A model generated the notes under the pieces. That model ran no database searches. It was not told where the DNA came from and worked only from the letters and a program-made list of their open reading frames with translations. The translations under genes were made by a program, and so were the position numbers. From the NCBI GenBank assembly GCA_028583685.1, contig JAMXIF010000032.1:2624135-2688134 (forward strand): a stretch of DNA of 64,000 nt, read 5' to 3'. This DNA comes from Petaurus breviceps papuanus. Its lineage: Eukaryota; Chordata; Mammalia; Diprotodontia; Petauridae. Positions 52,095-62,220 of this stretch are shown here, piece by piece (the first letter of the stretch is position 1; the number at the start of each line of letters is the position of its first letter).

Positions 52095-52300
52095 AACCAG
52101 TGATTTCATTGGTTTGTATAGCTCTTGGTGAGACATTTCCCTCTATCAATGCAAATGAGTAACTTCTTTGCAACTTGCAATCATTTATTATTTTATGGAG
52201 CTGCCTGGGGCTGTTTGAGAGATCAAGTGAGTTGCCCAAGGTCACACAGTCAGTAAGTCTTAGATGTGGAAATTAAATGAGATCTTATGACACAAAGTCC
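52095..52300 (+). mobile_element. CORE-SINE of a THER1-like family
   Basis: Best of three copies: 'AACCAGTGATTTCATTGGTT', 'CCTCTATCAATGCAAATGAG', 'TCTTTGCAACTTGCAATC', 'GAGTTGCCCAAGGTCACACA' and 'GTCAGTAAGTCTTAGATG'. Confidence 0.65.
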
Positions 52301-52559
52301 AGCTCTTTATGTACTACCCCATGTTGCCATTCTATGTTTGTTCCTTGTTTATGAGATCATTGCATAGGAAACTGAGTTTTTATTATGTATAGATTATTTT
52401 GTATCTTAAGTATATATTAAATTTAACGTGGTAGCACCAACTTTTGTCGTGTTTGTCTCTGCTGCCTTTTTTGAACTTTTCTTCTCTATATGTATTTTTT
52501 AAAGCATTCATTCTTTTTTCTTTAAAGCATTCATTCTTTTTCATATCCCTTTTCTTTTT

Positions 52560-53720
52560 TCACATCTCTATTGTTACCTTCTTATTCCCCTCCCCCCCCC
52601 CCCCCCCCAGGAAAAAAAAAAAAAATCCCTCCTTATAAAAAATTATTTTTTTAAAAAAAAAAAAAAAATACATCAGTCATGTCTGAGAAGGTATATGTCA
52701 TTTTATAACTACACTTGATCATCTTTCTGCCAAGATCTGGAAACTGAGCTTTATCATCACTCTTTTGGATCATGATTGGACTTTCTACAGATCAGAGTCC
52801 TTAAGCCTTTCAAAGCTGTTTTCTTTTATAGTGTTGCAATCACTGAACAAATTGTTTTCCTGATTCTTCTAGCTTCATCCTTTAATTAGTTCATAGAAAT
52901 CTTCCCAAGTTTTTGTTTATTCCAACCTTTCCCCCCTTATTTATGGCAATAATATTCAGTTATATTACAATAACTTTTATTAATTAATGGGTAATTAATA
53001 ACCCATTCTCTCAACAGGTGGGCACCCCCTTAATTTCTAGTTTTGGGCTATTGTAGAAAGAGCTGCTGTAAATATTTTTGTACATATGGAGCCTTTCATT
53101 CTTTTATCTCTTCGGGATATAAGCTTAGTAGGAATATAACTGGGTCAAAGGATATGCACAATTTACTGACTTTTGAGATATCATTTCAAATCACGTTACA
53201 GATTATTTACATCTATTCTCAACTCCACCCACAGTGCGATAGTGTATGTGTCCTCCCACGGCTCCTCTAACAGTTCTTTAAATTTTTTTTCACCTTTCTC
53301 AAGGTTGTGAGGTAAAACCTCATAGCTGTTTGATTTTACATCTTCTTAATTTGTAATTTATAGTACCTTTTCCCATAGTCTTGTCTATAGTTTACACTTA
53401 AGATCTGCCTGTTCATATTCTTTGACCAGCTGTCTATGAAAGAATGGCTCTTATTCTGATATATTTCTTTTGATTCCTTTTCTATTTTAGATAGCAATCC
53501 ATTCGTCAAATAATTTGCTGTAATGATTTTTCCCTGATCAGTGTTTTTTTTTTTTCCTGATTCTATCTGCATGAACTTTGGTTACATAAAGGTCAATTTC
53601 ATATATTCCGAATTGTCCATTCTATTTTTTATTTTTTTTCTTCCTTTTTGTTTAAGCTGTCTCCTCATAGTTGTAAAATGCATCTCTTTCTATTCTCTTC
53701 TAACTAGTTTTTGATATAAT
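52560..53720 (-). mobile_element. L1 LINE 3' region, antisense
   Basis: The plus strand carries in order 'ATAGTGTTGCAATCACTGAA', 'GGGTAATTAATAACCCATTC', 'TAGAAAGAGCTGCTGTAAAT', 'ATAACTGGGTCAAAGGATAT', 'CAACTCCACCCACAGTGCGA' and 'CATATTCTTTGACCAGCTGT'. These are the reverse complement of L1 3' sequence (end of ORF2 and 3' UTR). The C17 run at 52592-52608 is on the L1 strand a G-run and fits the G-rich tract of L1 3' UTRs. About 1.1 kb is left; the 5' part of the element is missing. Confidence 0.82.
52592..52608. repeat. C17 homopolymer and A-runs
   Basis: Seventeen C, then A13 (52612-52625) and a later A16 (52653-52668). Error-prone to sequence; part of the L1 3' UTR. Confidence 0.9.
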
Positions 53721-54179
53721 CTTTTCTATCTAGGTCATGCCTCTATCTGTACATATCAGATATCTTGAGAATCATAGTTGCCAAAAGTTTTGTCATAAAT
53801 GTAGCTCACAAATAAGTTGCCTGTTAGGAGAAAATGTATATGAAGTGATTTTAGAAATCAGTATCAGTGGCTATCTCAATTCTAGTCTCAGAACAGATAT
53901 TCACCCAATAGTTGCCAGATTTTTATTGATTGGTACATTATATCATTATTAATTTGCCTTTGTTTTGAAGGGTGAGAATTTCCCATGACTGAGTCACTTT
54001 TCTTTATGTTATTTTTGAAGGCTCTGACACTTCTCTCTATCAACTTCAGTTAAGGCATAAAATACACACACAAACATATATGCATATATGGATGTGTATA
54101 TTATATATATAGGGATGTTTTCCCTTTTTAGGAAAAAGAGTCTCTCTTGCTTAAGGATCTTGGAGCCATGTGACAATTA
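53721..54179. other. Unresolved AT-rich DNA
   Basis: May include more of the antisense L1 on its left. A TA/CA-rich run lies at 54060-54112. No gene. Confidence 0.42.
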
Positions 54180-54325
54180 CTGAAAGCTTGTTTCAAATTC
54201 TGCTCTGATGCTTCCAAGTTTTGTGACCTTGGGTAAAACATGTAACTTCATTAGGACTCAGTTTCCTCATCTGTTGGATAAAAATCACTTCTGTGGTTCC
54301 TTCAGACTCTAAATCTATCATCCTT
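54180..54325 (+). mobile_element. MIR-type SINE
   Basis: 'TTTTGTGACCTTGGGTAAAA', 'GACTCAGTTTCCTCATCTGT' and 'CTTCAGACTCTAAATCTATC'. Confidence 0.75.
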
Positions 54326-54849
54326 AGTTATCAGGGTACTATAAGGCTCCTCTGATGAGGAACAAATGTTAGAAACAAATAATGCACTTGAGGGGCATTG
54401 AGGAAATCATTTTTGAAAGAAATGTAAATTATGGTGTGTTTCATCTTGCCTTTGATAAGAAGGAAGAATGTAATTCAGAAGGGACTCCCAGTTGACAGAT
54501 GCCATTTTAGGTTGCTTTCTCTCCAAATGAGAGATAGGAGCTCCTCAGAAGTATTAGCACAGGGCTAGCTCCTATGTACAGGGGGGAAATGACAGACTTG
54601 CTGAGGTTGGAAGTGCTTTTGTCGTCTATAATCACATGACTGTGTCGTGTAAAACGTAGTTAAGCAGTCAGAGTGCTTGACTAAGAAATGAGATTGTGTC
54701 TTACCCATTGCACCAGGGACCCTGGCACCTCTCAGAAACCACAATGAGCCTTCCTTGTTTTATTCTGATTGAATTCATGATTTCATTGTTAAGGACATCC
54801 CACTATGCCTCTTTTCCTCTGTAATTCTTATCCTTATTTTCCCATAAAT
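54326..54849. other. Unresolved DNA
   Basis: No repeat recognised. A CpG pair near 54645-54656 (GTCGTGTAAAACG) stands out but is isolated. Confidence 0.4.
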
Positions 54850-55042
54850 CGTAGGATTAACAATGTAGCCAGAAGGGACCTCAGAGGCCAACTTGTCCAA
54901 ACCTTTCATTTTTCAGATGAGAAACTGAGGCCCAGGGAGGTTAAGTGGCTTGCCCAAAGGCATACAGATAATAAGCATCAGAGGCAGGATTTAAAGTCAG
55001 GTTATGTGATTCTAGAATCAGTATTCTTTCTACTTTACCATA
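54850..55042 (+). mobile_element. MIR3-like CORE-SINE
   Basis: 'AGAAGGGACCTCAGAGGCCA', 'CAGATGAGAAACTGAGGCCC', 'AGGGAGGTTAAGTGGCTTGC' and 'AGTATTCTTTCTACTTTACC'. The largest open frame of the window (54805-55293) is mostly a translation of this SINE and the L2 tail after it. Confidence 0.85.
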
Positions 55043-55234
55043 AAATATCAACCTTTCACACCGTAAGCCTTATTGTGGTTCATTTAATACGTCAGAATGC
55101 TAATGTACCGCTTAGGCTATTTATATATAGGCTTTTTTTCTTGCCATTACCAGCCCTTCTCCCTTTCTGGTCATATATGTCTGCAATAATGTCTTGTAGG
55201 TCTCTTCTTGCTCCTGGCATGCTTCAGCCTACTC

Positions 55235-55300
55235 GAACGCAAGACTTAACACAGTGCTTGGCACGTGGCAATTGCATAATAAATGTCTTTTGACCGACAG
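55235..55300 (+). mobile_element. L2 LINE terminal tail
   Basis: 'AACACAGTGCTTGGCACGTG' followed by 'GCATAATAAATGTCTTTTGA'. Confidence 0.7.
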
Positions 55301-55920
55301 GAAACTAAATCTAAATCTGCCTTGACCACCGAAGAAGAGCCAATGGTTATGTCGCTTTGTACCCTTTTGTTTTCCCTTAGTTACTGGTAAATTTAAATCT
55401 CTTGAGATCATAAATTTCCATGACCTATAGCTCCGTCTGATTACCCAGAGCATAGTGGTATTAAAAATAAAGGCTTTTACAGTAGCAAACAGTTTTAGAT
55501 TAAAAGCATCGCTCCCTTTCCCAAATGTTATACAAGCTGATCTACTCTCGTTACTCACTTCTGGGCATAGCTCATTGTACATTTATAGCAACTTCCTTGG
55601 TTAATGTAGACAAAATACTGAGAGGAGTGGATGAGAAAGCTGGTGCAGGTACAAATCCTGACAAGCATTAATGTATTATCAATTGGCTCCCCAAGCCACT
55701 CAGCTTGAGTGACAGGTGGGCCCTGATCCCCTGTTAGCTCCACCACTCTTGTGACCTTTGGAGAGACAGACAGTTTCCAAAATCAGGGATGCCACAGCTG
55801 GTAAGTGGCACAGATTAATTAAGCCGGGTTCTCCCTATGCTTTAAATTATTCCCTGTTGGCGTGCTCTTTTGGAAGTGGAAATCACCCTTTCAGATCACT
55901 ATTTAGTGTTTTAAAGAAGG
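55300..55920. other. Candidate conserved non-coding element
   Basis: About 620 bases with no repeat and about eight CpGs. Motif-like words: TAAATTTAAATC (about 55389), GTGACCTTTGG (about 55750), TTAATTAAG (about 55815), GCATTAATG and TCAATTGG (about 55665-55683). A 117-codon minus frame crosses the left part without family features. One of the better candidates; conservation is inferred. Confidence 0.45.
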
Positions 55921-55979
55921 AAGACATCTTAGCTTAAAAGAAAGATTGCAGTTTATAGTCAGTAAAATTCATTTTAGTA

Positions 55980-56090
55980 GGTATTTAGTAAGTATTCACT
56001 TAATAAAGTATTTTCTAAGTACAAGCGTAAACTAATAAGTATAAATAAGTATTTATTACATATTCACTTAATAAGTGAACCTGTGCTAGG
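55980..56090. repeat. Local tandem duplication
   Basis: 'TATTCACTTAATAA' occurs at about 55994 and again at about 56062, with 'AAGTATTT' words around. This doubles the start of the LINE-like repeat that follows. Confidence 0.6.
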
Positions 56091-56535
56091 CACTGGCTAG
56101 GCAAAGACCAAAACAAAAGTCTCTGTCCTCAAGCAGTTTATAGTCTGTTGGCTGAAACAGTGTGTTCACAGATAAGCAAATACAAAGAATTTTTTAGAGG
56201 GTGGGATGGAGAGGAGAACTAATTACCAGTTTATCTAGAAAGACAGCATTTGTCTTGAAAGGAATTAAGACTTCTAAAATGCAGAGGTGAGGAGGAACTG
56301 TGTTCCATAGATTAGTAACAACCTATACAGAAAGACATGGGAGATAAAAATGAAACGTGTATGTTAAGCAGCAAATTGAGTCGGTTTGTCTAGATTGTAG
56401 AGCTTATGAGATGGAGTAAAATGTAATCAGACAGAAAAGATCGAATGGAGCTAAATTTTGAAGAACTCTAAATGCTAAAAAAAGGAGTTTTCATTTTATC
56501 CTAAAGTAAACCAACTCAGTGTGGGAATGATACAA
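56060..56535 (+). mobile_element. Old LINE-like repeat, L2/L3-type, long copy
   Basis: 'CCTGTGCTAGGCACTGGCTA', 'CTCAAGCAGTTTATAGTCTG', 'GGAGGAACTGTGTTCCATAG', 'AATGTAATCAGACAGAAAAG' and 'TTTCATTTTATCCTAAAGTA'. It links the 5' module (as at 36210) and the 3' module (as at 23140), so both belong to one element. Confidence 0.7.
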
Positions 56536-56537
56536 AC

Positions 56538-56774
56538 AGATCTATGTTTCTGTAGTTCTTCCAATTTATTCCTGATTAAGAACCATACTCTTAAAATTCT
56601 TAGTGTCTGTCAAATATTGCCATATTGAAAGTTGAAAATGACCTGATGCTTCTTTGTCCTGAAGTATCAATATCAATCACATTAGGCAAATCAATAAGTA
56701 TTCACTGCGTTTATATTAGGTACCTAATGGTGTATCAGATTCCATTGGTTCTATAGTACATATAGGTGACAAAT
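56538..56774 (+). repeat. Local duplication, copy 1 (237 bp)
   Basis: About 91% identical, same direction, to 58622-58857 (about 22 differences by eye). It begins AGATCTATGTTTC and ends GTACATATAGGTGACAAAT. It sits between two L2/L3-type pieces here, in what looks like ordinary flanking DNA. No family recognised. Confidence 0.88.
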
Positions 56775-56779
56775 TAAGT

Positions 56780-57010
56780 TGTCAGGCATTTATTAGGTGT
56801 CTACTATGTGCCCGGTACTTTGGTAAGCACTGAAAATACAAAGATAGGTAAAAAACATTCCCTGAACTCAAGGAATTCACAGTCTAATGGGGAAGGAAAC
56901 ATGCCAGAAACTATGTACAAATTAGCTCCAGACAGGATAAATTGAAGATAATCAAGAGAGAGAAGACACTAGCATTAGAGGGATTAGGGAGGGTTTATTG
57001 AAGATGATCA
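56780..57010 (+). mobile_element. Old LINE-like repeat, L2/L3-type
   Basis: 'GCATTTATTAGGTGTCTACT', 'TATGTGCCCGGTACTTTGGT', 'CTGAACTCAAGGAATTCACA' and 'GACAGGATAAATTGAAGATA', ending near 'TTAGGGAGGGTTTATTGAAG'. Confidence 0.7.
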
Positions 57011-57356
57011 TCAAGAGTTTACAGTTTGATTGCAGAGACAGAACTTCAACATGAGAAACAATTACAGAATGAGACAATACAGAATAAAACAAATTACCAA
57101 GGTGAATGGTTTAGACTATTCCCTTCTCATCCCTAAAATGACTTGATAACCTCTGGGTTCCCTTTGAATCCTAAATCTGTGATCCTATGGATGAGCCAGA
57201 ACTGGTGATGAATATTAAGGATGAAAAATGACTTTAAAAAGGTTATTTGGGAGGCAAAAGGAGGATCAGTGAAAGTTAATAGCACTGATTAGTGTGGTTG
57301 GGTTCATGATAATGGAGGTCCAACTGTTCCACTTCTTGTTTTGCTTTTGTGTTCTT
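57011..57356. other. Unresolved DNA with a MIR 3' end
   Basis: About 57125-57190 resembles a MIR 3' end ('GGTTCCCTTTGAATCCTAAA', 'TCTGTGATCCTATGG'). The rest is not recognised. Confidence 0.45.
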
Positions 57357-57371
57357 AGAAACAAGAAGAAT

Positions 57372-57544
57372 TGGGGCGGCCAGGTAGCACAGCGAGTAAG
57401 AGCACTGGCTCCAGTGTTGAGAAGACCTGGAGATCGAATCCCAGGCTCAGACACTTAGCACCCACCCAGAAACACCTGGCCGTGTAACCTTGAGCAAGTT
57501 ACTTAACTCCAATTGCTTTAAAAAAAAAAAAAAGGAAGAAAAAA
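57372..57544 (+). mobile_element. Single-monomer SINE of the dimer's left type
   Basis: 'GCGGCCAGGTAGCACAGCGA', 'CCTGGAGATCGAATCCCAGG' and 'CACCCACCCAGAAACACC', with an A-tail. Target duplication AGAAACAAGAAGAAT (57357-57371, 57545-57559), perfect. It shows the left monomer also moved on its own. Confidence 0.94.
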
Positions 57545-58567
57545 AGAAACAAGAAGAATAATACTTGAATGAGCAAATACAGAATCAAATATGGATTTTG
57601 GGTGATGGAAAACAAGAGGAAGAATGGACAGTTTGGTAGCTTTTGCCCCGCTCTCAGTGAGTTCAGATGATCAGGCTGTGATGAACTATATAGAATGATC
57701 CTGAAGGAACTGGAAGTTGAGGTTTTTAATTTTGTCAGTGATCTTTCAAGTAGCCTAGAAAATGGAGAAGGCCCCATAGAACTGGAGAAGGGCAAAAGTC
57801 ACTCCTGTTTTCAAGGGGAAAAAAAGGTAAAATCTACAAACTCTAGTTTAATGAGTTTGACTTGGATTCCTATAAAAGATCTAGAATTCATTATTAATTG
57901 GAGTGGTTGATGAGCCTGTAGAAGAGGAAGTAGTGATCACCAAAAGTCAATATGTTTTCATCGAGAATAGATAACGCCACACTAACTTCATTTCCTTTTG
58001 TACTTTTTTTTTGGGGGGGGGATAACTAGGTTGGCAGATGATGAGAATGTAAAATATTCAGGATTTGCAAAACATTTCAATTCTCATGCTTGTAAATAAG
58101 ATGGAGATTTAGACAATAGAATAATAAAAATAAGGTAGATTGGTGTCTGGAAGAATGGTCAAACCCCAAAAATAGTAAGAGACTGATTAATGACTTGCAG
58201 GAAGTGCCCTACAGATCCTCTAGTCTTCAAGTTCTTTTTATCAATGGCTGGGATAAAGGTTTCCGTAGCATACTTGTTAGATTTGGAAATGAGAGAAGTG
58301 TAGAGATTTAGTTCATGTGGTCAGGATTAGGAAATTTCTCAACAGGCTAAAACAAGTTAAATTGAATACTAAGAAAATTTAACAGGGAATAATTTGAAGT
58401 TTTATACTCTGGTTTCAAATGAACTTGATAAAAATAAGATGAGGGAAATATGACTAGGCAACAGTTCCTGTGATTAAAATCTGGAGGTTTTAGTGGAAGG
58501 CAAGTTCAATTTGAGTCAGCAACTATAAGAATATACTTTGAAGGTTAGGAAATCTTGACCCTTTAGA

Positions 58568-59185
58568 AGGGGCAACTAGGTAGCACAGTGGGTAGAGCAC
58601 TGGACCATTCTCAATCCAGAGAGATCTGTGTTTCAGTAGTTCTTCCAATTTACTCCTGAATAAGAACATACTCTTAAAATTCCCAGTGTCTGTCAAATAT
58701 TGACATATTGAAGGTTGAAAATGCCCTGATGCTTCTTTGTCCTGCAGTATCAATATCAATCACATTAGACAAAACAATAAGTATTTACTAAGTTTATATT
58801 ATGTACCTAATAGCGTATCAGATTTCATTGGTTATATCGTACATATAGGTGACAAATCACCTATATGTACTTACCTGTAGATAAGTCTACTATTTGTATA
58901 TTTATTTGTACTTCACCATCATCTAATGGTGATCTAATGTAGATAAGGCTAGTATCCTTTTGTCCACATCTCTATCTCATCTACAAGATAGACTCGTAGT
59001 CAGGGAGACTCATCTTTCTGAGTTCAAATTTGGCCTCGAACTAATTGTGTGGCTTTGGGCAAGTCACTTAACCCTGTTTGCCTCAGTTTCCTCATCTGTA
59101 AGATGAGCTGGAGAAGCCACTCCAGTATCTCTGCCAAGAAAACCCTAAACGGGATAACAAAATGTCAGGCATGACTTAAAAATGT
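58568..59185 (+). mobile_element. MAR1-type SINE, split by a 390-bp insertion
   Basis: Head at 58568-58606: 'GGGGCAACTAGGTAGCACAG' to 'GAGCACTGGACC'. The body resumes at about 58998: 'AGTCAGGGAGACTCATCTTT', 'GGCTTTGGGCAAGTCACTTA', 'CCACTCCAGTATCTCTGCC' and 'GTCAGGCATGACTTAAAAAT'. The missing link falls exactly at the usual 'GGACCTGGAGTCAGG' position. Confidence 0.82.
58607..58997 (+). repeat. Insertion carrying duplication copy 2 and a hairpin
   Basis: Interrupts a MAR1-type SINE. Its first part, 58622-58857, is a direct copy of 56538-56774. At 58839-58870 the end of that copy is followed by its own reverse complement: arms GTACATATAGGTG and CACCTATATGTAC around a 6-base spacer. After this come TGTAGATAAG repeated (about 58874 and 58937) and a CACCAT/ATGGTG hairpin (about 58915-58932). 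The remaining ~130 bases have no source that I can see here. Confidence 0.82.
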
Positions 59186-59845
59186 CTCAGTATACATACA
59201 CACATTTAACAAGTCTCTTTAGGAATAGTTTGGCTTAAGATATTCAGATGATTAATTTACAGTTATTCTTTTCTTCTATATTCTTCTAGGCTGCATTTAA
59301 AGAAATATAGTGTCCAGAATAAAAGACATGTTGGTTCCACTAAATCTTGCTATGGTCAGACCATATATGGAGTATTATGGTTCATTGTGGGCCCATTTTA
59401 GTAAAGATCTAGAAAAGTTTGAGTACGTTCAGAAGAGGGCAATCATATAAAGAGAAATTAATGGATCTGAAAGTGTTTAGCTGCAAGAAAGGAAGATTTC
59501 ACATGGATAAAAAAAAGGTTTTCAGATATTTGAAATGCTGTCTTATAAAAGAGGAATGGCACTGGTTGTTCTTGGATCCATTAGGCAGTTTGGAGCAATG
59601 GGTAGATGCTGCATCAGAACAACTTCAGGCTTGCTGTAGGCAAAACTTTCCAACAGCTAAGGGTATCTGAAAGACAAATGAACTGCCTTGGGATGTATTG
59701 AGTTCCATCTCACTGGAGAACTTAAAAAAAAAACTGAAGAACCACTCACTGGAAGAGTGTAGAAGTTCTTGATCAGATACAAGGTGGATTAGGCAATTTC
59801 TGAAGTCCCATCCATTTTTTCAGTTCTGATATTCTTCATCACTAG

Positions 59846-59964
59846 CCCGAGTTATTTACTATGTTAAAAAAAAAAGGATCTGTTTCTGGGTAGAGGTAAA
59901 GCTTTTTTTTTTTTTTAAGAAATGAGCCGTTTGATAAGATTAGTTCTGTTTTAAGACCATATAT
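59846..59964. other. Short low-complexity stretch
   Basis: A10 at 59865-59874 and T14 at 59905-59918 between the L3 end and the next SINE. Confidence 0.6.
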
Positions 59965-60125
59965 TCATAGAGTTTAAGGAACTAATTCACCCCCTTCATT
60001 TTACAAACTAAGTCCTCTTCAAGTGACACTACTTTTCCAAGGTCACACAGCTGAGTTAGTGGCAGTTAATTGGGTCTCCACAACTCAGGTCTTCTGACTT
60101 GCAGCCCTGGGTTCTTTTGCAGTTC
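59965..60125 (+). mobile_element. MIR3-like CORE-SINE, decayed
   Basis: 'TTCATAGAGTTTAAGGAACT', 'CTTTTCCAAGGTCACACAGC' and 'ACTCAGGTCTTCTGACTTGC'. Confidence 0.72.
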
Positions 60126-60437
60126 ACCATCATCTAATCATGAGAAGTGGTCAAACCCAAGAATCCCCATATCATCCTCCCTTTCACTAAGATCGTCAAA
60201 GAGAACTTCCTGGCTGAATGTCGTTAATAGTCCAACTCATTTAGATATAATCAAACCTGCTTGAGTTAGATTAATGGGTAGATTAAGGAAGTAACATTGG
60301 GAACTAGTGCAATGTCTGCATTGTGGAACATTTAATAATAAATGCAATTCTGATACAAAGAAGAACACAGATGATCAACATTTTAGCATACCAGAGTGCC
60401 TTAAGAGAGGTTAATGACAAATCCCTTTCTTTGTGTG
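60126..60437. other. Unresolved DNA
   Basis: No repeat recognised. 'TTCACCATCATCTAAT' at about 60123 also occurs at about 58913, inside the insertion. Confidence 0.42.
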
Positions 60438-60632
60438 TAGGATCATAGATTGAAAGCTGGAAGGAAATTTATGGATGATCTTGTGCAACCCTTTTCGTTT
60501 TTCAGATAAGGAAAATGAAGCCTGTGGAGGTTAAGTAATTCTCCAGGTAGCAGAGATAGTATCAGAGGTAGAATTTGAACCTAGGTTCTTTGAATCCAGA
60601 ACTATTGCTTTTACCAGGGTACTAACCTGTTT
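60438..60632 (+). mobile_element. MIR3-like CORE-SINE
   Basis: 'GATCATAGATTGAAAGCTGG', 'TTCAGATAAGGAAAATGAAG', 'GAATTTGAACCTAGGTTCTT' and 'ACTATTGCTTTTACCAGGG'. Full length. Confidence 0.82.
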
Positions 60633-60859
60633 CCTCATAAATAATGAGTTCCAAATGTTTAATGCTTACCCTCTTAATTATTTTAAGCAATTCATTTTTA
60701 TTTATGATATTACTCTCCTTAGAAAAGTCTAATTAAAGAGATGAACTTTAGCGCATTCCATGTCTGAATTTTATCCCATTTCTTATATATTTAAAATCAG
60801 TCCCCACTCAGATTTTTACTGAATTTCCAACATAATTTCCTTCTAAAATCTCATGAGGC

Positions 60860-61390
60860 CCCCAAATCCCTTCACTACACCATTAGTCTTCTTAAAGCAC
60901 AAGTCTGACCATGTCACTATGCTTCTCAAGAACTTTCAGTAACTCCCTTTTGCCTCTAACTTGACATTCTAAGTCCTCCTTGGTCTAACTCCAATATGCC
61001 TGTCTTGGTTTGCTGCACAGAAGTTCCATTCTTGGATTCTTTTATTCAGCCACTTAGCCTTTTGGCTATTTTCCTAAATTGGCACTCATTCTCCAATCTA
61101 ATTTCCTTTGTGCAAGCCTAGGATGCACTTCATCCTTACCTCTTAGGATCCTGAACTTTTTTCAAGGCTCAGTCCATGGGTTCCTATATAAAGCCTTTCT
61201 TGGTTCCTTTAGGCTATATTGGTATTCCCTTCTTTTCTCAAATAATGATTAGACTTATTATTTCATATATTGTATTCCCCAACAAAAATATAAACACCTT
61301 GAGATGGACCTTTTTTTTTGGTCTCTGTATCCTTACCATTTAGGACTTTACACGCAGAAGGAATTTAAATGCTTGTTAAACTAAGATTGG
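60860..61390 (+). mobile_element. L2 LINE, 3' region
   Basis: 'AAGCACAAGTCTGACCATGT', 'GTAACTCCCTTTTGCCTCTA', 'AATATGCCTGTCTTGGTTTG', 'TTCAAGGCTCAGTCCATGGG', 'ATATAAACACCTTGAGATGG' and 'GGAATTTAAATGCTTGTTAA'. About 530 bases, diverged but in the right order. Confidence 0.78.
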
Positions 61391-61534
61391 ATTATAAAGC
61401 ATATCCATTCACAGAAAATTTATGTATTCAGCAAGAAAGTCAGGTACCAGAGTACCTGGAATGGTGTATAGGTATATGTGTAGGTGTGATGGAGATTTTG
61501 GGGGGAGGCCTTGTAGAAATGAACTTTTCTTCTT

Positions 61535-61690
61535 AGATTTGAATTATGGTTCCCAAGTTACCATGGGAAAGTCACTTAATTTCCTTGGACCTCAGTTTTC
61601 TAAGCTGAAATAGAGATGATAATACTCACATTATTACATTACTTGACAGGGTAGTTGGTAGAAAAATGCTTTGTAAAACTTAAAGCAAAA
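61535..61690 (+). mobile_element. MIR-type SINE
   Basis: 'GGGAAAGTCACTTAATTTCC', 'GGACCTCAGTTTTCTAAGCT' and 'AATGCTTTGTAAAACTTAAA'. Confidence 0.75.
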
Positions 61691-61764
61691 TAAACTCTCA
61701 GAGTTTTTTACTTCCAGTCAAAAACACTGTGAGGTTCACTGCTTCTCTGCCCATCCATATGAAT

Positions 61765-61890
61765 GGAGAAGTCATTTATTAAATATTTGCTATATCCTAG
61801 ACCCTGTACTAAACATTGGGATGCAAATGTAAAAACAAATGTTCCTCTTTTCAAAGGATTTTACATTCTTATAAAGGTAGATAATAGGGG
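61765..61890 (+). mobile_element. Old LINE-like repeat, L2/L3-type
   Basis: 'TCATTTATTAAATATTTGCT', 'CTGTACTAAACATTGGGATG' and 'AAAGGATTTTACATTCTTAT'. Confidence 0.62.
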
Positions 61891-62054
61891 AGTGGTGGCT
61901 AAGAAAGATAAATTTGGTTTGGAAATTTATAGTGTGTGATGAGTGGCATCATGAAACAGTTAACTGACTTGTCCATTCTAGATGCCCTGGTATTGCTGAC
62001 TTGATTACATTTCTCAGAACAAGAGTGGGCAAGGGGCTGGGAATTTAAGGGAAG

Positions 62055-62220
62055 AATGGCAGAAAGATGTCGAGAGGAAAGAAGGAAGGAGGGAAAGAAG
62101 GAAAAAAGAAGGAAGAAAAAGGGAAAGAAGGGGAAAAGGAAGAAGGAAGGAAAGAAAGGAGGGAGGAAGGAAGGAAATAAAGAAAAAGGGAGGAAGGAAG
62201 GGAAGAAAAAAAGGAAGGGT
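62055..62220. repeat. Purine tract (GGAA/GAAA)n
   Basis: Almost pure A/G on the plus strand for about 165 bases, with irregular GGAAG units. Open frames on both strands are artefacts of the composition. Confidence 0.9.

Larger units (their letters stand above)
57640..59845 (+). mobile_element. CR1/L3 LINE, reverse transcriptase to 3' end
   Basis: Landmarks in order: 'AAGTCACTCCTGTTTTCAAG', 'GTAGTGATCACCAAAAGTCA', 'GCCACACTAACTTCATTTCC' (57900-58000), 'TTTATCAATGGCTGGGATAA' (about 58240), 'CATACTTGTTAGATTTGG', 'TTTCTCAACAGGCTAAAACA', 'CTATGGTCAGACCATATATG' (about 59352), 'GAGTACGTTCAGAAGAGGGC', 'GTGTTTAGCTGCAAGAAAGG' and 'GAGTTCCATCTCACTGGAGA' (about 59700). This is the reverse transcriptase half and the 3' end of a CR1/L3 element. 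Internal parts are deleted, and it is interrupted by the SINE at 58568-59185. Coding capacity is long lost. Confidence 0.82.

Noticed and set aside
54805-55293. 162-codon open frame, the longest in the window, as a gene
   Set aside because: Its first third is a translation of a MIR3-like SINE (the 'GGGACCTCAGAGGCCA..' to 'TTAAGTGGCTTGCC' part) and its end is an L2 tail. No protein family features.
59419-59670. 83-codon plus-strand frame
   Set aside because: Lies inside the CR1/L3 3' region; it is leftover LINE sequence, not a host gene.
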